A DNA stretch of 64,000 nt from Streptomyces rimosus subsp. rimosus (GTDB taxonomy: Bacteria; Actinomycetota; Actinomycetes; Streptomycetales; Streptomycetaceae): contig NZ_JOCQ01000038.1 in the NCBI RefSeq assembly GCF_000720725.1, positions 6,099 through 70,098 on the forward strand. Reading direction: 5' to 3'. Shown piece by piece: positions 17,313-27,039 of the stretch. The first letter of the stretch is position 1, and every line of letters begins with the position of its first letter. The notes beneath the pieces were generated by a model, which was given only the letters and a program-made list of their open reading frames with translations, had not been told where the DNA came from and made no database searches. The position numbers and the translations under genes were made by a program.

Positions 17313-20300
17313 ATGCGGATAGCGAAGCGAGGTGCGCTCGGCGGGGCGAGCAACGAGGGGGGTGCCAGCCACCGGGCCGGCGTGGCGGCTCTACTCGCCG
17401 TCTACGGGCTGCTGGCGGAGCCGGTCCCATGGCTGCGTTCCGGTGCGCCTCCGGTCCTGCTGCGGATGGAGGCGGACCTGCACGTCGACGACGTCGTTGT
17501 CGACCTCGGCGATGGCACGCGGGCCTTCATGCAGGCGAAACTCAGCGCCGGGCGCAAGGCGTTCGAGGACACAGTCGACCAGTGGTGCCGTGCGATCGCC
17601 TCCGGCGAGTGCAAGCCGGGTGACGAACTGCTCCTCGTCGTCGCCCGAACCACCGGGCCCTGTCAGAGCCTGGGCGATGCTCTGGTGGCCCGACGCGGCG
17701 GCGCCTCCCCGACCGCTCCTGCGGCTCGGCATCTTGACCGGCTGCGGCAACTGGCCGCCGGACACGGCCTCGACGCCTCGGGCATACAACGTCTGCTGGA
17801 CGCCGCGGCGATCCGCGTCGTGGATGCCCGGGACGACGGCCCCGACGAGGCGCTGGGCACCGCGTGCCTGAACGCGGCCATCGTTCCGGCAGGACACGGA
17901 CAGGCTGCCTTCCGCGCCCTGCGCGCCGCAGCCCGCACCCAGGCCGAGCAACGTGCCTCCTCTGACCAGGGCATCTGGCGGAGCTGGCTCACAGACGCCC
18001 ACCTGCCGCTCACCGCCGACGCCTCCGGTTCTGCCGCGGCCCGGCTGGAAGCCCGGGAGCAGGCCATCAAGCACTACCGCACGGAATGGGCGCAGACCCA
18101 GGATGTCCTGCCTCTCGCTGACCTCGGGCTGGGACTCACGTCGATGATCGTGCCGGGCATGACCAAGAACCTTCGCGCAACACCGCCCAGTCGCGAGAAC
18201 AACGAAGACAGGCTGATCGACGCGGTACGCCGCCAGGGACGACTCTTTCTGGTGGGACGGCCGGGAGCGGGAAAGACCGTGGCTTCCCGGCTCATCGCAG
18301 CGCGCTGGGCCGCGAACGATCGCGCGCCTGTCCCCGTATGGCTGCGCCTCCGCGACCTGATCCCACGCCTGCCCGCCACCGGCCCCTACCGGCTGGAGGT
18401 TCGTGATCTCATCGGTGCCGCGCTCGGCGACGCCCAGCCTCTACTGACCGAAGCGCTGCTAGCCCGCGTCGAACATGGCCAAGCCCTCCTCGTCCTGGAT
18501 GCGCTCGACGAGACCCTAGGGCGCCGGGATCCTGTCGTGGAGGCCGTCGCTGACCTCCTCGACCGCCTACCCGCGGACCTGGACGTCCTGGTTACCTCCC
18601 GGCACTCCTGCCTCCACTCTGCCGGGCTGCTACGGCTGCCCGTATACCGGTTGCAGGACCCCTGCCATCTGGCCGACACCCTCGACCGGCTCCTGGTCGC
18701 CGTGGCCGAGCAGCTGGGCGATGAAGCAGCGGACGCCGGGTGGAAGGCGGAGCGCAGAGCGCTTGTCGCACACTCCCGGCACGCCGAGCCCGACCTGTGG
18801 CGTGTTCCGCTGCTGGCCACACTGATGGTGCTGCTCATCGCCCAGCAGCCGACGCGAGTTGTCCCCTCGGGACGCGGCAGCGTGCTCCAGGAGGTGATCG
18901 ACAGCAGCGTCCGCCTATGGGAGATGCGCCGAACCACCCTGACTGTGCCGGATACCGCCCCCGAACTGACTGCAGATGTCCTCCTGGACTGCTTTGACGA
19001 CATCGCCCGGCTGGTGGCCGCCCACGCACCCCATGGCGTCACGCCCATAGCGCGGTCAGCGACCGCCTCCAGCAGCACTGGGGCAAAGCGGCCGGTACAG
19101 CCGCTGCCGCCGCACGGCACATCCTGGAGCACTGGGATGCCACCGCCGGGGTGTTCATCTCCGACATCCCCCAGGGCACCCTCACCGCCCGCACTCGCCT
19201 GTTCGCCGAGATCGGGGAGGCACGCTGGGCTGTGCGGAACGCAGCAGCCCTGAGCGAGTGGATGGACGAGGCCGCCCTCGAACGGCCGGATTCCGGTCTG
19301 GCCAGCGAGAACCTCGACACCTCACAGAGCGAACAGCTATGCGCCGCCGCGGCCGCGATGAGCCCTCGGCTGAGAGCCGTCGTCACAGCTCTGTGCCTAC
19401 AGCAGCAGGCCCACCGCAACGGCAGAAAACTCACAGACGGTGAACTCGACGTCCTTCAGGCAGCCCTGGAAGACCTCGCCGACGATGACGCCGAGGAGGA
19501 CCTGGGACGCGTCCACGGCTCCGACGAGCTCATACGCGCCGCTGTCACCCACCTGGTGCCTCGACGGCCGGAGACCGCCTCATCCGTCGCAGACATCGCC
19601 ACCAGCATCACCCTGGACACACTGGAGTGGCTGGAGGCGGAGCTCCCAAGACTGGGCCACACGGTCACCCTCAAGGCCATCCGACAGCTCGGCAGCTCGA
19701 ATGCACTGACATGGCTGGCTGAGTCGGCTCTGGACATGACAGTGACCTTCCATCTCCTGACCACCCTCGACGAGGAACCCGTCATGCTCGCGCCGGCGCA
19801 GGCCTGGCACCTCGATGAGGCAGCCGCGTTCATCGGCGTCCTCGGATTGAGAACCGTCGGGGCATTGAGAATCTCGGCGGCAGCGGTACGACAGCAGCCG
19901 GACCTGACCCGAAGCCTTCTCCGCCTCACCATCAAAGCCTGCGGCTACGACAGCACCCTCATCAGCGCCCAACTGCGCAGCCTCAGCCAGGAGAACCCCG
20001 AAAGAACCAACTGGAGCCTCCTGTACCATCCCAGCACCCGCGCCCCCGCACCCGGACACGCCGCCGTCCTCATCGACGACGACTTGCTCCTCCGAGCTCT
20101 GCGGCAGGGCAACACCTGGCTCGTCACTCTCGCCTTGGCGCTGGCTGCGACCGCCCAAGTGCCCAGCCACCTCGGCACACGTCTGGTGACGGAACTGCCC
20201 ACCCTCGGCCCGCGCACCCGGCTGCGCACGGCCCAGTTCCTCGCCTGCCGCTGGCCCGATCTTTCCCTCCCCGACGACGTCCTCGTCCGGGCCGGAGCAG

Positions 20301-20563
20301 CACGTGCTCGCGCCGCAGCCCTCGCCGACAGTCTGCGACACCGTGACGCTCACCTGCTGCTCTCCGACCCCGATCTCCTCGTCCGTGAGCAGACCGTCCG
20401 CGGCCTCACCGACATCCCCACGCCCGAGCTGCCCGTGCTCAAGGAGGCTCTGACCGTGCCAGCTCAGCAGTGGACCTGTCTGAACTGCGGGACAGTGGTT
20501 CCAGCGGAGGTGAAGGAGTGCGAGTGTGGCCACACCCGGCCGCGCGTCGAGATCTCAGAATGA
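17313..20563 (+). CDS. PD-(D/E)xK nuclease-NACHT NTPase with C-terminal zinc ribbon, probable phage defence (one frameshift)
   Basis: About 1080 residues if the frameshift is healed. The ATG at 17313 has GGGAGGAA about ten bases upstream; the frame is open further up but not protein-like. N-terminus (1-110): GGASHRAGVAALLAVYGLL, then Glu53, Asp60 and Gln74-x-Lys76 in FMQAKL, the E-D-QxK pattern of Cap4/Mrr-type nucleases. Residues about 310-480: NACHT-type NTPase with Walker A GRPGAGKT and Walker B LLVLDALDET. Then a long helical sensor-like region (SNALTWLAESALDM and similar) and a C-terminal zinc ribbon CLNCGTVVPAEVKECECGH. Near 19044-19046 one C seems missing: the frame passes from GVTPIARS to AVSDRLQQHWGKAAGT. 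STAND NTPases with effector nucleases (Avs, bNACHT) sense phage proteins and then cut DNA; this role is inferred here. Confidence 0.8.
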
Positions 20564-21055
20564 CGTCGCATCGCTGTCGGGCGTGATCTGGAGCCGAAAC
20601 GCACGAGCCGGCATACACGTGCGACGAGCGCGGGAGTGCAGACAGGCCTGACCGCCTCGCTGGCGAGTCACGCTGCCCGCAGCCGAGACCGGATCAGTCT
20701 TCGGCGCACCCACGACCCCACGGGCAGCCCTGCATCTCAAACGTTCTCCAGCCCGCACACGCTCATCAGACGTGGGGACGACGGCATCAGCCGTAGCGCG
20801 TAGCAGTGAACTGCTCCTTGGCCATCGAACTCGTCTGCCTTCCCGCTCCTGCGTGTCCAGCAGTCCCAGCACCGACTCGGAGTGCGGGACACCTCCCACA
20901 ACGCTTCGGCTACCGCTACGCGCTGCAGGACACGGTGAAAGGTTCTCCTCGGCCAGGGCCTTGGCATGAGCGCATGCGCCGGCGAGGTGATGTGGCTGCT
21001 CGCTGGCGCATCCGGCCGCCAGCTAAGGCTCGGTGATCATGTGAACGTGGCCCGC
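20564..21055. other. Stretch with short decayed frames
   Basis: No intact gene. On the minus strand, pieces in alternating frames (AHAKALAEENLSP, FHRVLQRVAVAEALWEV, SESVLGLLDTQER) between about 20830 and 20970 look like one degraded gene of unknown family. Confidence 0.3.
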
Positions 21056-22105
21056 TCATCCCAGGTTCTGATCCGAGGGAGCATCGGCTTTCAGCGAGGC
21101 ATCCAGAGCGAGGACATGGGCGGTGACACCTCGCTCGGCCAGTTCAGGTCGGTAGGGGACATCCGGCGTGAGCATCTCGTGGATGCAGCGACGCAGCCCG
21201 CTGCCGTAGTAGTCGACCGGCTCTAGCCACGGCACCCGCTGGAACAGATCGGTGCATCGGTCGGTACTCGGGTCGGCCAGGAGGGCTCGGAGCTCATCGG
21301 GGACGGGGTCGCCGACCAGGCACAGCCAGGCGAGGCCGGCGCCGATGCGGATCTCGGACGATCGGTCGGGATCCGACCACAGCTCCCGGGTCCACGCCGG
21401 AGCATTTTCATCCTGGTGTTCGCGGGCGAGCTGGGCGATCGCCAGGATCAAGCTCACACGGACCACCGGATCGTCTTCCACCGCCAGCCTGCGGTGCAGG
21501 GCTGAGGAGACGCGCTGAATCTCGCTGGTCACCGCCGCCAGGACGAAGGCGGTCGCGGAGCGAACATCGGGATCGGCATCGGGCAGAAGAGGGAACAGAA
21601 GGTGCAGGTCATCCGTAATGGCATCGCGAGCAGCCTGAATCGTCCAGTTCGTCGGACACATCGTGGTGCCCTCCGCCTCCAACGGATCCTCGGTGACTTG
21701 GAGAAGACCTTCGCGTGTTCCGTCCCCGAAGTGCTGGCATCGCCCGATCTCAGCGACCAAGCGAAGGGTGCTCGCCCGGAGCCCGGGAAGCCCGGTGGCC
21801 GCGATCCGGAGCAGGAACGGTACTGCCAGCGCTCCCACCGCGATCGTGCTGCCCTGATGATGGAGATTTTCCCACAGTTCCCCCAAGGCGCGGCCGGCGG
21901 CTTCGGCGTCTCCTGAGGCGAGCATCCCGAGGCGACCGGGGACTTCCTCGCCCGGTCCGTGGAAGTGCGGGAACCGCTGCCAGGGAATCTCGTCGTATTT
22001 GAACCCGTCCTTGGCCTCCCGCGGGATCGCGCCCATGACCGTCCGCATGTCGGCATCCGTGCCTGCCCACGGCTCGGGCCATCTGGCCCAGCGCTCATCA
22101 TCCAT
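21056..22105 (-). CDS. HEAT-repeat protein
   Basis: 349 residues from the ATG at 22105 (MDDERWARWPEPWAGTD); the upstream extension of the frame is not protein-like. Repeated helical pairs follow, for example LGELWENLHHQGS, VGALAVPFLLRIAAT, LLFPLLPDADPDVRSATAF and VVRVSLILAIAQLAREH, which are HEAT/ARM-type hairpins that form a curved solenoid for protein binding. No catalytic domain is seen. Related single-domain HEAT proteins in Streptomyces have no known function. It faces the nuclease-NACHT gene tail to tail; a functional link is possible but not shown. Confidence 0.75.
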   Translation of the reverse strand: MDDERWARWPEPWAGTDADMRTVMGAIPREAKDGFKYDEIPWQRFPHFHGPGEEVPGRLGMLASGDAEAAGRALGELWENLHHQGSTIAVGALAVPFLLRIAATGLPGLRASTLRLVAEIGRCQHFGDGTREGLLQVTEDPLEAEGTTMCPTNWTIQAARDAITDDLHLLFPLLPDADPDVRSATAFVLAAVTSEIQRVSSALHRRLAVEDDPVVRVSLILAIAQLAREHQDENAPAWTRELWSDPDRSSEIRIGAGLAWLCLVGDPVPDELRALLADPSTDRCTDLFQRVPWLEPVDYYGSGLRRCIHEMLTPDVPYRPELAERGVTAHVLALDASLKADAPSDQNLG

Positions 22106-22249
22106 GGTTTGGCCTTCCGGTTCACCGACACCACCCGAACCCCGGGAGTCTAACGACCAGTGATCAAGAGCGCGGTCCGCCGCTGTCGCACTCCGGTGGC
22201 ACCACACCACGGCGACGTCATTTCTCATGAGCATCCACAGCAATCAAGG

Positions 22250-22660
22250 CAGCCAACTGCTGCCCGGACCACCGATCAAAGGCTGCTACTTCACGTGAAC
22301 GAAGCCACACGGCTCACCTCCGCTCGCGCGGAGAGACACGACCACCTGGATGATGCGATGCTCTGCGCGGCCGCCGCCACCGCCGACCTTGACGATCCGG
22401 CCGACGTCGATGCCCTACGCGCCCAGATGGGTGCCGAAGTCCGGAAGGAGATCCACCACGCCTCGGCCCCGTCCTGCTCGCCCGCATCCCCGAGGCCGAC
22501 GCCGAGGTTCGCATGGCTTACGAGGCGACGCTGCGTGCCCGGCACCGCTACCCGACCCGCGAGGCCACGAAAGCTGACGCGGTTCAGGCTGCCCAGCAGG
22601 CCCGGCACGCCACCGCGCGCCGCCTGTTCAAGACCCGTACCCAGGTCCTGCGCCAGTAGG
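22250..22660 (+). pseudogene. Frameshifted fragment of unknown helical protein
   Basis: One frame gives HDHLDDAMLCAAAATADLDD and VDALRAQMGAEVRKEI; near 22475 it passes to another frame with IPEADAEVRMAYEATLRA and ATARRLFKTRTQVLRQ, then a TAG. Composition and periodicity are those of a real helical protein, but no start is evident and I do not recognise the family. Further protein-like pieces follow to about 22870. Confidence 0.35.
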
Positions 22661-23090
22661 CAGGCGCGGTCCGGGCGGCTCCCGGGCCAGCGGCCGGCAC
22701 CGGACGCGTACGCGGCGGCCGCGGCACGGGTACGCGTCGCACAGCAGGCGCCCCGGCCCGCACCGGCTGCTGACGCTCCCGTGCGGACCCGGGAGACCGC
22801 CTCGGCCGGCTACCGGCTTGCCCTGGCCGCTCACACCACCGCGGTACGGCAGTCAACCGGCGCGGGGAACGTTCCCCGGTCGCCTTGGCGGTGTGGACGC
22901 CGGGTGTCACGAAGACGGGGCGCGTCCGACGGTGAGGGCAGCGCCGGGGGCTCTCATCTGCGGTGGTACACCCGGCGCCGTCGTGTGGCCCGTAGAGCAT
23001 GGGCAGTCCGGACGGCGCAGGAACGGTGGAATCGGCCTCCGCGCGGCGTGGGCCGTGCTGAGGTGCTGCCAACGCGTGAAGAGGTGTGTG

Positions 23091-23456
23091 ATGCCAGAAA
23101 TCTTGACGAAAGTGGATGACCGGACGCAGCAGGTGGTGTGCGCTGCGGCCGGTGGTGGGCTGCGCTCCGGGACGCAGCTCGCGGAGGTGGACTTGTGGGG
23201 TGTCCGGGTGGTGCTGTCCTATCGTCTTGATGAGGCCGAGCACGAACGCCGCATCCGGTCGCAGGCGGGCTCGGTGGACGAGCTGTGGGCGTTGAATGCG
23301 CTGCTGAAGCTGCCGATGGGCGAACCAGCCCCTGCCTCATTACTGAACGACTACGACACGGTCTGCTGCGCGACTGCCCTCCCGGGATGCTGCGGCGACG
23401 CGGGAGCACGGTGGAACGGCTGGCGGTGCTGCCGCTGTGGGTGGATCTGGCGGTAG
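23091..23456 (+). CDS. Hypothetical protein, probably truncated by frameshift
   Basis: 121 residues from the ATG at 23091. The first 85 (from MPEILTKVDDRTQQVV to LNALLKLPMGE) have normal composition, with a strand-rich N-terminus (LAEVDLWGVRVVLSYRLDEAE). The tail is Cys/Trp-rich and unlikely, so a frameshift near 23340 probably cut the gene. On the opposite strand, 23351-23700 holds pieces of another protein (ALYAYDGGTWKYAPVMAP). No family recognised. Confidence 0.35.
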   Translation: MPEILTKVDDRTQQVVCAAAGGGLRSGTQLAEVDLWGVRVVLSYRLDEAEHERRIRSQAGSVDELWALNALLKLPMGEPAPASLLNDYDTVCCATALPGCCGDAGARWNGWRCCRCGWIWR

Positions 23457-23959
23457 TACCGGCGCTGAACAGCCTGGCCTCGGCCACCAACCCTACGCGC
23501 CGCAGGCGATCTGGCTGGACTGTCGTGGCCATTGGTCTGGAGGGTGACCTGGTATTCGGTGCGGCCGTCGGTGCGGTCCAGGCGTGGCGCCATGACGGGC
23601 GCGTACTTCCAGGTGCCGCCGTCGTAGGCATACAGGGCCGGCCGGTCGCCGGGCGGTCAGCACCACACCCGCGGCGCGGGTCCGTCCTCGGGCCGCCACG
23701 GCGGACCTGCTCGGGTGCGTCGATCTGCGCGCTCACGCCTTTCATGATGCGAGCGGGCACTGAGCTGAGGTCTGTGTCACGGCCTCGGTCCGCGCCTTCT
23801 TCCACTGCCTGAGCAGCCGTCGGCGGAGGCGGGACAGCAGGGGATGTCGAAGTTGATGGAAAGGCCCGGATCGAAAGGTCCGGGTCTTGCCGTGAGGCGG
23901 TGTCCGTAGTCGTCGAGCGGTCCACAACGTGGGCGGGTGGACACCTGCCTGTCGCCGCC

Positions 23960-24520
23960 ACCGCCGTCATTGCCGTGCGCACCTCCACCGGCGCCCTGAC
24001 CTTCCTGGTCATGGCCGCGCAACTGTCCCGCCCGTCGCTGTACCTGGACGGCTGGCAGGCGTTCGTGCGCCGCGCGAAGGACCTGCGCGCCGTACGCGGC
24101 ACCACGCAGGTCCGGCCGATGCCCCTGCCGAGATCCGCGCGGACAACGTCATCTGTACCTACCCCAGCGCCGCCCCCCGGGCGGTCGACGGCGCTGGCCG
24201 CACCCTGCGGCGCGGCGAACTGGTCACCCTGGTCGGTGGGAGCACGGCTCGGGCAAGACCATCCTCGCCGCTCTGTTCACCGGGCTGCGTCTCGCGGGCA
24301 CAGGCACGGTCATCTGAAACGGCACCGACCTGGCGACGGCGGACCCGCACAGTGGGGGTCCCGGGTCGGGCGCGTGCCGCAGGAGTTCACCCGCCGGCCC
24401 ACGGTCCTGCGCGCCAACCTCCACCTCGGCCAGCCCCTCCTGGGCGTCCCCGTCCTGCAAGCCTTGCCGGACGCCGGTGCGCCCCGGGGCGGGTGCAGGA
24501 GGTGCGCTGGCAGCAGTGCT
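23960..24520 (+). pseudogene. ABC exporter remnant (end of membrane domain and start of ATPase)
   Basis: In three alternating frames the plus strand reads GALTFLVMAAQLSRPSLYLD, DGWQAFVRRAKDLRAVR, EIRADNVICTYPSAAPRAV, LRRGELVTLVG, GSGKTILAALFTGLRLAG (Walker A) and VGRVPQEFTRRPTVLRANL (Q-loop region). At least three frameshifts and a TGA in place of the expected Trp of VIWNG break it, and the sequence stops before the signature motif. It was an ABC transporter of the fused permease-ATPase type. Confidence 0.6.
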
Positions 24521-24538
24521 GACGCGGCGTGATCCTCT

Positions 24539-24571
24539 CAATAGAATACAGAGCTGTGCTGTATTCTATTG
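24539..24571. promoter_or_regulatory. Perfect 13+13 inverted repeat, TetR operator
   Basis: CAATAGAATACAG, seven bases, then CTGTATTCTATTG: perfect arms, strikingly AT-rich in a 70% GC background. The right arm contains a TATTCT that suits a -10 element six bases before the GTG start at 24574. Binding by the TetR protein encoded directly downstream would block its own promoter, giving autoregulation of the regulator-ligase operon. Confidence 0.8.
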
Positions 24572-24573
24572 TT

Positions 24574-25227
24574 GTGAACCCTGACAACGGTCCCGAAGGA
24601 CGCGTCCCGGCCGTCTCGCCCCCGGCTCCGAAGGCCCCCGGCCGGCCACGCAGCCGGGAGGCGGACGAGGCAATCCTCGCGGCAGCGCTCGATCTGCTCA
24701 TCGAGCGGGGCGCCGGCTTGGCCAGCATCGAGCAGGTGGCGCGCCGCGCCGAAGTCACCCGTGCCACCGTCTACCGGCGCTTTGCGACCCTGACCGAGCT
24801 GCTGGTGCGCGCGGTCGAATGGGAGTACCGGGACGTGAACTCCGGCTCGATGGACTGGCCGGACATCGACAGCATGGTGACGGCCTGGGCCGAGCACCTC
24901 GGCACGCCCCGCGCCCGAAGGCTGATGCGCCGCCTCTACGGCACGGTCGACGACCTGCCCGAACTGCTGCGCGCCTACCACAAGGCCTACGGCAGTCACC
25001 GCAGCCTTGCGGTACGCACCACCCTGGAGCGGGCCCGCGCGGCCGGGCAGCTTCCCCCGGACAGTGACCCGGAAATCCTTCAGCAACTGCTCAGCGGCGC
25101 GGCTTTGCAGCACCTCGCCGCGCACCCCGACACCACCGGCGCGCAAGAGGTCAAAGCGTACTTCCTCGCCGTCCTGGGACAGGTCGGGCTGTCGACCCCC
25201 ATACACCAAGGGAGTACCGCACGATGA
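24574..25227 (+). CDS. TetR family transcriptional regulator
   Basis: 217 residues from the GTG at 24574; a GTG at 24529 would extend through the operator and is less likely. The message is probably leaderless, as there is no ribosome binding site. The N-terminal TetR helix-turn-helix is clear: EADEAILAAALDLLIERG, ASIEQVARRAEVTRATVYR and RFATLTELLVRAV. The C-terminal ligand domain is of the TetR_C type (YGTVDDLPELLRAYHKAYG). It overlaps the ligase gene by four bases (ATGA), so the two are translated together, and it should repress this operon through the adjacent palindrome until a ligand is bound. Confidence 0.9.
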   Translation: MNPDNGPEGRVPAVSPPAPKAPGRPRSREADEAILAAALDLLIERGAGLASIEQVARRAEVTRATVYRRFATLTELLVRAVEWEYRDVNSGSMDWPDIDSMVTAWAEHLGTPRARRLMRRLYGTVDDLPELLRAYHKAYGSHRSLAVRTTLERARAAGQLPPDSDPEILQQLLSGAALQHLAAHPDTTGAQEVKAYFLAVLGQVGLSTPIHQGSTAR

Positions 25228-26612
25228 CCGAGACCTTAACGTGGCTGGGACGCGACGCCCGCAGGGCTCGCAAGGCAGGCATGCCCGCCGTCATACGGCG
25301 GCAGCGCGACCGGTTGGCCGACATGGTCGCCCATGCCCGGGCCGCCTCCCCGTACTACCGCGACCTCTACCGCGGGCTGCCCGAGCGGGTGGAGGACCCG
25401 ACGCTGCTGCCGGTCACCGACAAGAAGCAACTGATGGGTCACTTCGACGACTGGGTGGCCGACCGCGCCATCACGTACGACAAGGTGCGCGCCTTCAGCG
25501 ACGACCCCGACCGGATCGGACAGCGCTTCCACGGGAAGTACATGGTGGCCACCACCTCGGGCACCAGCGGCCGACGCGGCCTCTTCGTCCTCGACGACCG
25601 GTACATGGACGTGGGAGCCGCACTGACCTCCCGCGCGCTCGCCACGTGGCTGGGGCCCGCCGGCCTCCTCCGGGCAGCCGCGCGCAGCGGTCGCTTCGCC
25701 CAACTCGTGGCCACCGGCGGGCACTACGTCGGCTTCGCCGCGTATTCCCGCACGCTCCAAGCGGGCGGGTGGCGCAGCAAGCTGATCAGGGCCTTCCCGG
25801 TGCACACGCCGATGGCGCAGCTGGTGGCCGCACTCAACGACTACCGCCCCGCCTTCGTCATCGGCTACGCCAGCACGATCAAGCTGCTCACCGCCGAGCA
25901 GGAAGCCGGCCGCCTGCGTATCGACCCGGTGCTCATCCAGCCGGCCGGCGAGACGATGACCACGGACGACACCGACAGGATCGCCCGTGCCTTCCGCACC
26001 ACGGTCCGTGCGATGTACAGCGCCACCGAATGCACCTACCTCAGTCACAGCTGCGCTCACGGCTGGTATCACGTCAACAGCGACTGGGCCGTGCTCGAAC
26101 CGGTCGATGCCGATCACCGGCCCACCCCGCCCGGTCAGTTCTCGCACACCGTGCTGATCAGCAACCTCGCCAACCGCGTACAGCCGTTCCTGCGCTACGA
26201 CCTCGGTGACAGCGTTCTGCTGCGGCCCGACCCGTGCCCGTGCGGCAACCCGCTGCCCGCGATCCGCGTGCGAGGGCGCGCAGGCGACATCCTCACCTTC
26301 CCCACCCGCTGCGGCGCCCCCGTACAGCTCGCCCCCCTGGCCTTCGGCACCCTCTTCGACCGCACTCCCGGCATCGAGCTGTTCCAGGTCGAGCAGACCG
26401 CCCCGTCGGCCCTGCGGGTACGTCTGCTGCCGGCCGCCGACGCCGACCCGGACCGCGTGTGGCAGAGCGCCCACCTGGAGCTGACCCGCCTCCTCGCCGA
26501 CAACGCACTCGAGCACGTCTCGGTCCAGCGTGCCGAGGAACCACCCCGGAAGACGGCCGGCGGCAAGTACCGAACCGTCATTCCATTCGGCCAGCCGGGC
26601 ACCCGGCCCTGA
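25224..26612 (+). CDS. Adenylate-forming ligase related to phenylacetate-CoA ligase/F390 synthetase
   Basis: 462 residues. The ATP-binding loop TTSGTSGRRG (about residues 110-119), the acid motif YSATECTYLSHSC, the YDLGDSVLL segment with the ribose-binding Asp, and a CPCGNPLPAI Cys pair place it in the PaaK-like family (also called coenzyme F390 synthetase-related). It should adenylate a carboxylate and may pass it to CoA or an amine. Coupling to a TetR regulator under a private operator, with no aromatic-degradation genes nearby, suggests a role in a specialised reaction or in detoxifying an acid. Substrate unknown. Confidence 0.85.
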   Translation: MTETLTWLGRDARRARKAGMPAVIRRQRDRLADMVAHARAASPYYRDLYRGLPERVEDPTLLPVTDKKQLMGHFDDWVADRAITYDKVRAFSDDPDRIGQRFHGKYMVATTSGTSGRRGLFVLDDRYMDVGAALTSRALATWLGPAGLLRAAARSGRFAQLVATGGHYVGFAAYSRTLQAGGWRSKLIRAFPVHTPMAQLVAALNDYRPAFVIGYASTIKLLTAEQEAGRLRIDPVLIQPAGETMTTDDTDRIARAFRTTVRAMYSATECTYLSHSCAHGWYHVNSDWAVLEPVDADHRPTPPGQFSHTVLISNLANRVQPFLRYDLGDSVLLRPDPCPCGNPLPAIRVRGRAGDILTFPTRCGAPVQLAPLAFGTLFDRTPGIELFQVEQTAPSALRVRLLPAADADPDRVWQSAHLELTRLLADNALEHVSVQRAEEPPRKTAGGKYRTVIPFGQPGTRP

Positions 26613-26639
26613 GTTTGTTCTTGAGGTGTCCCGTTGCGT

Positions 26640-26944
26640 TCGGGGAGGGCTTCGGGTCGTCTGACGGTTGTGTCCACGTCGGGGCGGGTGGCAGGGCGCC
26701 GGTTCTTCGGGCCGGGCCCGACGATCCGCGCCCGGGCCAGCGGCCGGGCCGTACGTATGCCGAACTGGCCGGTGGGCCGCTGGACAGTCTGCTGCTCGAC
26801 GTCACCGGCTGGACGCCGGACGAGCTTGCTACAGGCGCCGCGCTGATGACGGAGCTCGGGCAGTTCGGCGCCGGCGGCCGGGCGCTGTACGATCCCCGGC
26901 CGGCAGACGCGGGCCGGTGGGACTGGGGCGGCGACATCCCCTGA
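26640..26944 (+). pseudogene. C-terminal fragment of unknown Streptomyces accessory protein
   Basis: The frame ending at 26944 reads GRTYAELAGGPLDSLLLDV, TGWTPDELATGAALMTELG and ends RWDWGGDIP. This is protein-like and ends in a proper stop but has no start of its own. I recognise the GGPLxxLLLDVTGW...GAAL pattern from Streptomyces mobile DNA without a known function. Confidence 0.4.
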
Positions 26945-27039
26945 ACACCGGGCTGCTGTCCGGCACGTACGCATCAGCTGCGGCGGGCCTGCCCGAGGCG
27001 CCATGGTGTCGAGCGGTGCGGCGCGGTACATGTACCGGC

